From the NCBI GenBank assembly GCA_964475955.1, contig CAYYZY010000164.1, positions 1 to 17,422 on the forward strand: a stretch of DNA of 17,422 nt. Direction: 5' to 3'. A program made the translations under genes and the position numbers. The stretch is from DATKZH01 sp964475955 (lineage in GTDB: Bacteria; Planctomycetota; Planctomycetia; Pirellulales; Thermoguttaceae). The notes under the pieces were generated by a model. The model was not told where the DNA came from. It made no database searches and saw only the letters and a list, made by a program, of their open reading frames with translations. Of this stretch, positions 13,136 through 17,422 are shown piece after piece (position 1 is the stretch's first letter; every line of letters starts with the position of its first letter).

Positions 13136-15607
13136 TCAACGCCGCAACATCATCAGCTCGTCGATCATGTCCTGGCTCGTGGTGATCACGCGCGTATTCC
13201 CGCGGTACATGGTCGAGGCGAGGATCAGGTCGATCAGGTTTCCGCTGATGTCGGTATTCGACAGCTCCAGCGCGCCGGCGACGATGCCCCCGATGCCCTG
13301 CTCGCCCGGCTCGCCTTCGACCGGCAGCCCGGAGTTGACCCCCTCGGCGTACAGGTTTTCGCCCCGTTGTTCCAGGGCGGTCGGGTTGGCGAATCGGGCA
13401 AGGCGGATTTGTCCGAGGCTGCGGGTGACGCCGTTGGAGAAGATGCCGCGGATGATGCCGCTTTCGTCGATGACGAAGTCGGTCAATTGGCCCGGCGAGG
13501 AACCGTCCTGGTACGAGACGGCCCAGGAGCTATCTTCGACGGCCAGGCCGGAGATGTTGTCGAAGTCGAGTTCGAAGCTCAACGGCGACACGCTGGAGAC
13601 GTTGCGCCGGTCGATGGAGACGGTGTCCTGCGAGGCGTCGATGAAGTTGCCGTCCCCGTCGAAAGTGAGCCGTCCCGTGCCCACGGCGATCTGGGCGCCC
13701 GTGTCGGGATCGTTGTCGGGCGAGTCGGCAAACCAACGATAGACGGTCGAGGCGCTGTCGCGCGACTCGAGCACGGCCGTCAGGCGGACCTGGAGCGGGA
13801 TGCCGAGCGTGTCGTAGACGAGGAAATCGGTGACGGCGCTTTCGCCCACGGCCGATTGGATCGAGCCGAAGCCGAGGTCGACGTTCCGCGTGCCCGCCTC
13901 GGTCACCATCTGCATCGACGACGTCTTGATGTCGATGGCGTTCCCTTCCCCGTTGTTCCCGGTCAACAGCAGGCGGCCGTCGGAGGTGATCGTGCCGCCG
14001 GGGTTCACGCCGGAGCCGGCGTCGGGCGGGATGGGGTTCATGGGGTCGTTGGTTGGGTCCTGAATGCCCAACGATTCTTCCAGGAAGTCGACCAGTTCGA
14101 GGACGGTGCTCGTGGCCGTGACTTCGAACTCCTTGGTGGCCAGCTCCCGGCCGCCCTTGTTGCCGGTGAATTCGAGCGTTCCTTCCTCGAACACCTGTTC
14201 GTACGCGGAGCCGTCGCGGCGCAACACGTCGGTCAAGCGCGTGCCAGGGCCGATCCGGGGCCCCTCCAGGTCGATTTCCCCGTAGAAGGGGCTCGTGGGG
14301 TCGGAGATGTCGTGGTCGGTCCGATTGTCGGTGATGCTGGCGTTGCCCGAGAGGTCGTCGACCTCGCCGACGAAATAGAAGGTCGAGTCGTCGGCCGCCG
14401 TGTTGCGGTAAATGCGCATCACCTGCCAGTCGTCGGCCGGGTCGGGCGTGGGGATGTCGGTCAAGAGGATCCGCCCGTTGGAGACCGTGACCGGATCGCT
14501 CATCGGGCTGGGGCGGCTTTCGGTGCCGACGCCCGGGCCGCCGGGCATGTCGGCCCAGGTGACGTAGTAGCGGTACGAGCTGGCCTCGGCCGTGAGCACG
14601 TCGTCGTTGAGGGCCTCCTGGGTGACCAGCGTGGCGTCGTCGAGCGTGTCGCTGTAATTGATCGGGCCGCCGCCGCTGATGTCGATGTCATCGACGTAGT
14701 GGAAGTCGCCGCCGCCCGATGCCGTCCGGTAGATGCGCAGATGGGAATAGGCCGGATCCTGCGGGTTGTCGGGCAGGCCGGTCAGATCGATCTGGTTGCT
14801 GCCTGCGCCAAGGGTCCAGGGAACGACGTCGGAGAGAGTGCTTTCGTCGAGCGTCGCCGCGGGGTCGTAGGGACCGTTGGCGTAGACGAAGCGGTATTGG
14901 TAGTCGCCCGGCGTGAGTCCGCCGCCCATGGCGTCCGCGACGCCGACCGTGGCCGTGTTGGGGCTGGCCGCCGCATCGGCTCCGGCGGCGGTGATCGGGG
15001 CGCTCAAGGAGGCGTCGCCCAGCTCGACCGTTTGGATGATTTCGGCCGTGTCGGCGACGTCGCCGGTCGGCGAGAGGGTCCCTTCGAGATAGGCGTTTTC
15101 GGTGGCCTCGGCCACGGCGGCGGCCCCCAACTGGACCTCCAGCGGGACGAGCACCGTGCGCTGGATCTCGAAGTCGTCGTTGATGCCGTAGCCCATCAGG
15201 CGATTGCCCGAGATGGTGACCAACTGGTTCGACGCGTTCATCTTGAAGATGCCGTTGCGCGTGTAGAGCTGTTCGCCGGTCTCCCCCTGCACGACGAAGA
15301 ACCCGTCGCCCTGGATGGCCAGGTCGGTGGGGCTGGAGCTGATTTCCAGCGTTCCCTGGGAGAAGTTGGGGGTGATGTCGGCGACCATCGTGCCCAGGCC
15401 GATCTGCCGCGGATTGGAGCCGCCGGAAGACTCGGTGGGCGCGGAGCCAAGGCTCATCGTCTGCATGAACTGGGTGGAGAAGGCGGCCTGCGAGGCCTTG
15501 AATCCCACGGTGCCGGAATTGGCCAGGTTGTTGCCGACCACGTCGATCGTCGTCTCGGCCGAGGTCAGGCCGGTCAGCGCGGTACTCAGTGCGGATTGAA
15601 GTCCCAT
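13136..15607 (-). CDS. flgE: Flagellar hook protein FlgE, very large, with duplicated inserted domain
   Basis: This encodes 823 residues, about twice the enterobacterial hook protein. The N-terminus (LSTALTGLTSAETTIDVVGN, NLANSGTVGFKAS) and C-terminus (ELSNTDISGNLIDLILASTM, YRGNTRVITTSQDMIDELMM) are the D0/D1 parts of flagellar rod/hook proteins, and QGDGFFVVQGETGEQLYTRN (99-118) is the usual FlgE/F/G core motif. Between about 230 and 440 lies an insertion with two related units: 233-326 (DYQYRFVYANG, IDLTGLPDNP, SHLRIYRTASGGGDFHYVDD) and 344-435 (SYRYYVTWADMPGG, ILLTDIPTPDP, QVMRIYRNTAADDSTFYFVG). They resemble fibronectin-III-like beta domains and would project from the hook surface. The ATG at 15607 has AAGGGAA about 8 bases upstream. 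FlgE was preferred to FlgF or FlgG because FlgD precedes it and FlbD follows. The hook is built by export through the type III gate, capped by FlgD and measured by FliK. Confidence 0.93.
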   Translation of the reverse strand: MGLQSALSTALTGLTSAETTIDVVGNNLANSGTVGFKASQAAFSTQFMQTMSLGSAPTESSGGSNPRQIGLGTMVADITPNFSQGTLEISSSPTDLAIQGDGFFVVQGETGEQLYTRNGIFKMNASNQLVTISGNRLMGYGINDDFEIQRTVLVPLEVQLGAAAVAEATENAYLEGTLSPTGDVADTAEIIQTVELGDASLSAPITAAGADAAASPNTATVGVADAMGGGLTPGDYQYRFVYANGPYDPAATLDESTLSDVVPWTLGAGSNQIDLTGLPDNPQDPAYSHLRIYRTASGGGDFHYVDDIDISGGGPINYSDTLDDATLVTQEALNDDVLTAEASSYRYYVTWADMPGGPGVGTESRPSPMSDPVTVSNGRILLTDIPTPDPADDWQVMRIYRNTAADDSTFYFVGEVDDLSGNASITDNRTDHDISDPTSPFYGEIDLEGPRIGPGTRLTDVLRRDGSAYEQVFEEGTLEFTGNKGGRELATKEFEVTATSTVLELVDFLEESLGIQDPTNDPMNPIPPDAGSGVNPGGTITSDGRLLLTGNNGEGNAIDIKTSSMQMVTEAGTRNVDLGFGSIQSAVGESAVTDFLVYDTLGIPLQVRLTAVLESRDSASTVYRWFADSPDNDPDTGAQIAVGTGRLTFDGDGNFIDASQDTVSIDRRNVSSVSPLSFELDFDNISGLAVEDSSWAVSYQDGSSPGQLTDFVIDESGIIRGIFSNGVTRSLGQIRLARFANPTALEQRGENLYAEGVNSGLPVEGEPGEQGIGGIVAGALELSNTDISGNLIDLILASTMYRGNTRVITTSQDMIDELMMLRR

Positions 15608-15708
15608 CGCGTATTCCCTTTCGGCTATGGACTGACGGTTCCTTCTTCGCGCCCCTCCAAGGCGGCGAAGTCTCGTTCCGGCGGCCGCATCGCAACCTCC
15701 CGGTTCCC

Positions 15709-15767
15709 GTAGCAGGCACACTCCGTGTGCCGTGCGCGGCGGACGGCACACGGAGTGTGCCTGCTAC
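15709..15767. repeat. Perfect 25-base inverted repeat between flgD and flgE
   Basis: The arms at 15709-15733 (GTAGCAGGCACACTCC...) and 15743-15767 (...GGAGTGTGCCTGCTAC) are exact reverse complements over 25 bases with a 9-base loop. The inner GCACAC-TCC-GTGTGC of the left arm is itself palindromic. It lies in the 261-base gap between flgD and flgE. It appears to be another dispersed palindrome family; it could also attenuate flgE transcription. Confidence 0.9.
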
Positions 15768-15868
15768 ACGAAAAACATGGAAATCGTCGATCGGCCGCAT
15801 CGTATGGGCTCAAGCGCGTGCCGGGGGAGGCTCGCTTTGGCCTTGCCCCTCGCGGCTCCGCGCGGCCC

Positions 15869-16390
15869 TCATGCTTGCCCGGTTTGGCCGTCGGTTTCGT
15901 CGACGGCGGCGGTATCGGTCTCATCCTCCGATTCGGTGGTTTCGTCGACCACGGCGGCGTCGAGGATCTCGGTGACGTCCTCCAGGTTGCAGGTGTGTTC
16001 GCCCAGGTAGACCTTGACTTGGCCGTCTTCGATCGTGACCCCGTTCACCCAGCCGGCGATTTCTCCGGCCTCCTCGGTTTCGCCCACGGCCAGCCGCCCG
16101 ATCATGCTGTTGGCCGAGGCGAGATTCTGGGCCAGCGTGACCGATTCGAGGCTCGACGTGAGCGACTCCAGCGTGCCGCTCAGCTCCATGTTCGACTGGA
16201 GTTCCCAGATCTGGCTGAGCTGCTGGACGAGTTCGGAGTTGCTCATCGGCTCCATGGGATCCTGGTTCTCCATCTCGGTGAGCAGGAGTTCCAGGAACAC
16301 GTCGGCGTCGAGCGCGTTGGCCAGGTCGTTTTCCGTCGTGATGTCCGTGGACGTGGTTGCCCCTACGGACGAAACGTCGCCGGTGGACAT
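15869..16390 (-). CDS. flgD: Flagellar hook cap protein FlgD, short form
   Basis: This encodes 173 residues. The conserved FlgD N-terminal domain is clear: ALDADVFLELLLTEMENQDP followed by MEPMSNSELVQQLSQIWELQ (about 26-66), then the coiled part NMELSGTLESLTSSLESVTL and ASANSMIGRLAV. A short region about VNGVTIEDGQVKVYLGEHTC, NLEDVTEIL (114-142) stands where the usual C-terminal beta domains would be. The last 30 residues are acidic (DETTESEDETDTAAVDETDG). The protein is shorter than the 220-plus residues usual in enterobacteria. FlgD caps the growing hook and is lost when the hook is complete. The ATG at 16390 has AAGGA about 11 bases upstream. It follows fliK by 73 bases and precedes flgE, the common order. 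Confidence 0.93.
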   Translation of the reverse strand: MSTGDVSSVGATTSTDITTENDLANALDADVFLELLLTEMENQDPMEPMSNSELVQQLSQIWELQSNMELSGTLESLTSSLESVTLAQNLASANSMIGRLAVGETEEAGEIAGWVNGVTIEDGQVKVYLGEHTCNLEDVTEILDAAVVDETTESEDETDTAAVDETDGQTGQA

Positions 16391-16463
16391 GACTGGTCGG
16401 TCCTTCTTTGCAGGTCGCGGGTTGGGGCCCCGGCTCGGGTTCGCCGGGGTGTTCCCGCGTGGT

Positions 16464-17422
16464 TCAGATAACGACGTCGAGCTGGCTTTCCCGGTCGGTG
16501 CGGACGGCGCCTCGGGATTGGGCGGCGCGCTCGGCTTCGCCTTCCGGCTCGAAGCCTTGCTCGCCGGGCTGCTGCCGCCCGTCGCCGCGCTGCTCCGAGT
16601 AGTCGGCCCTCCCTTCCGGCGTGCCGCCCGACGATCGATCGCCCAGGTCGACGTCGAACCGGCCGATCTTGACGTCCTGTTGGGCCAGCCGGTCGCGCAG
16701 CGCGGGCAGGTTGTCGAGCAAGACGTTTCGGGCGGAGTCGTTATCGACTTCGAGTCGGGCGGTCATGGTGCCGTCCCGCATGGCGACCTCCACGCGCAAC
16801 GAGCCCAGCTCCGGCGGATGGAGCCGCAGACGAACGGTTCCCCCCCGGTCGCCGATTGTCTCGAATGCGCGGGCCACCCGCTGAACGAAACGGACCCGGT
16901 CGGCCTGGTCGACTCCCGAGCTCTGCTGGTTTGCGGACGGCGCCGTCTGGTTGCCCGACGCGTTCGCCGGAGCGTTCGTTTGCACGGGCGGATCGGCACC
17001 GCTTGTGTCGGTGCTGGCCGACGCACTGGCCGACGTATTGGCCGAGGCATTGGCCGACACGGCGCCCGGCTCCGGCCGGGCTTCGGTCGCGGCGTCCTTC
17101 GCCGAGGCGTCGGTCCCGCCCGGGGCCGTCGGCGCGCCGGCGAGGGCGCGCGCGGCTTGCCCGACGGCGCTTCTCGCAACCCCTTCGGTCTCCAGATTGC
17201 TCCGGTCGGTCTCGGCCGTCTCCCTCGGGGGCGCCGCCTCGGCACGTCTTTTCGGGGAGGAAATGTCCGTCGGGTCCGAGGCCGCGGTCTCCCCGTTCTG
17301 GCCGGTTTCGCCCGGATTCTGTTGGTTCTCCGACGAATCGCCGTCGTGTTCGAGCGTTCCCTGGCCGGCGGTTGTCTCTTCGATCACCTGAAGCGGCTCT
17401 TCGCCGTCGGCTTCCGCACCGG
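16464..17422 (-). CDS. fliK: Flagellar hook-length control protein FliK, C-terminal part (runs off window)
   Basis: The last 319 codons are visible and the frame is open to the right edge, so the N-terminus is missing. A GTG at 17387 is not needed as a start because the reading frame continues upstream of it. The Flg_hook C-terminal domain lies at about bases 16638-16895: VRFVQRVARAFETIG, TVRLRLHPPELGSLRVEVAM, LLDNLPALRDRLAQQDVKIG. Before it is a Gln/Ser/Ala/Thr-rich ruler-like region, with an ANASANTSASASAST run (about 16920-17057). After the domain is a charged tail of about 55 residues. FliK is exported while the hook grows and its C-terminal domain contacts FlhB to switch substrate class. 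It precedes flgD and flgE on the same strand. Confidence 0.92.
   Translation of the reverse strand, partial: GAEADGEEPLQVIEETTAGQGTLEHDGDSSENQQNPGETGQNGETAASDPTDISSPKRRAEAAPPRETAETDRSNLETEGVARSAVGQAARALAGAPTAPGGTDASAKDAATEARPEPGAVSANASANTSASASASTDTSGADPPVQTNAPANASGNQTAPSANQQSSGVDQADRVRFVQRVARAFETIGDRGGTVRLRLHPPELGSLRVEVAMRDGTMTARLEVDNDSARNVLLDNLPALRDRLAQQDVKIGRFDVDLGDRSSGGTPEGRADYSEQRGDGRQQPGEQGFEPEGEAERAAQSRGAVRTDRESQLDVVI

Noticed and set aside
13028..15712. Long open frame on the plus strand opposite flgE (894 codons)
   Set aside because: It mirrors flgE codon positions in a GC-rich gene, has a low-complexity Val/Gly/Asp/Arg composition and no family motifs, whereas the minus strand encodes a clear hook protein.

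Overview
The window is GC-rich and almost fully coded on the minus strand. It looks like a piece of a planctomycete chromosome, probably from the Pirellulales side of the phylum. I base this on the gene order of the flagellar cluster (fliK-flgD-flgE-flbD-motA-motB-fliL-fliN-fliO-fliP-fliQ-fliR-flhB), on a secreted CxPxR-type sulfatase beside an URO-D family protein and a large unknown secreted protein, and on several different palindromic repeats in the gaps between genes. The taxonomic call is an inference; there is no rRNA or marker gene here.

All sixteen genes read right to left. From about 17.4 kb down to 4.8 kb lies a flagellar cluster. It holds the hook-length control protein FliK (cut by the window edge), the hook cap FlgD, a very large hook protein FlgE, the small regulator-like FlbD, the stator pair MotA/MotB, FliL, the C-ring protein FliN, and the export-gate and export-apparatus proteins FliO, FliP, FliQ, FliR and FlhB. 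Together these encode the switch ring, the stator, the type III export gate and its specificity switch, and the hook with its cap and ruler. The expected fliM between fliL and fliN is absent. FliN instead carries four FliM-like N-terminal peptide motifs. flhA, which often follows flhB, is also not here.

From 4.5 kb down to the left edge the content changes to what looks like carbohydrate or sulfate-ester metabolism: a secreted sulfatase with its own candidate promoter, a 702-residue secreted protein rich in aromatic residues that I cannot assign to a family, and the N-terminal part of an URO-D superfamily protein.

The gaps hold five palindrome types (605-686; 2903-2980 with 9142-9222; 6750-6830; 8976-9014; 15709-15767) plus a GGGAGT-rich simple repeat (7111-7160). 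Several sit inside the flagellar export operon between genes that are usually tightly packed. A strong hairpin after motB followed by an AT-rich island before fliL suggests a transcription boundary within the flagellar cluster. I see no CRISPR array, tRNA, rRNA, transposase or phage gene. I do not find a wholly new system. The most unusual items are the FliN N-terminal motif array in the absence of fliM, the NPTE (not NPTH) motif of FlhB, and the duplicated domain inside FlgE.
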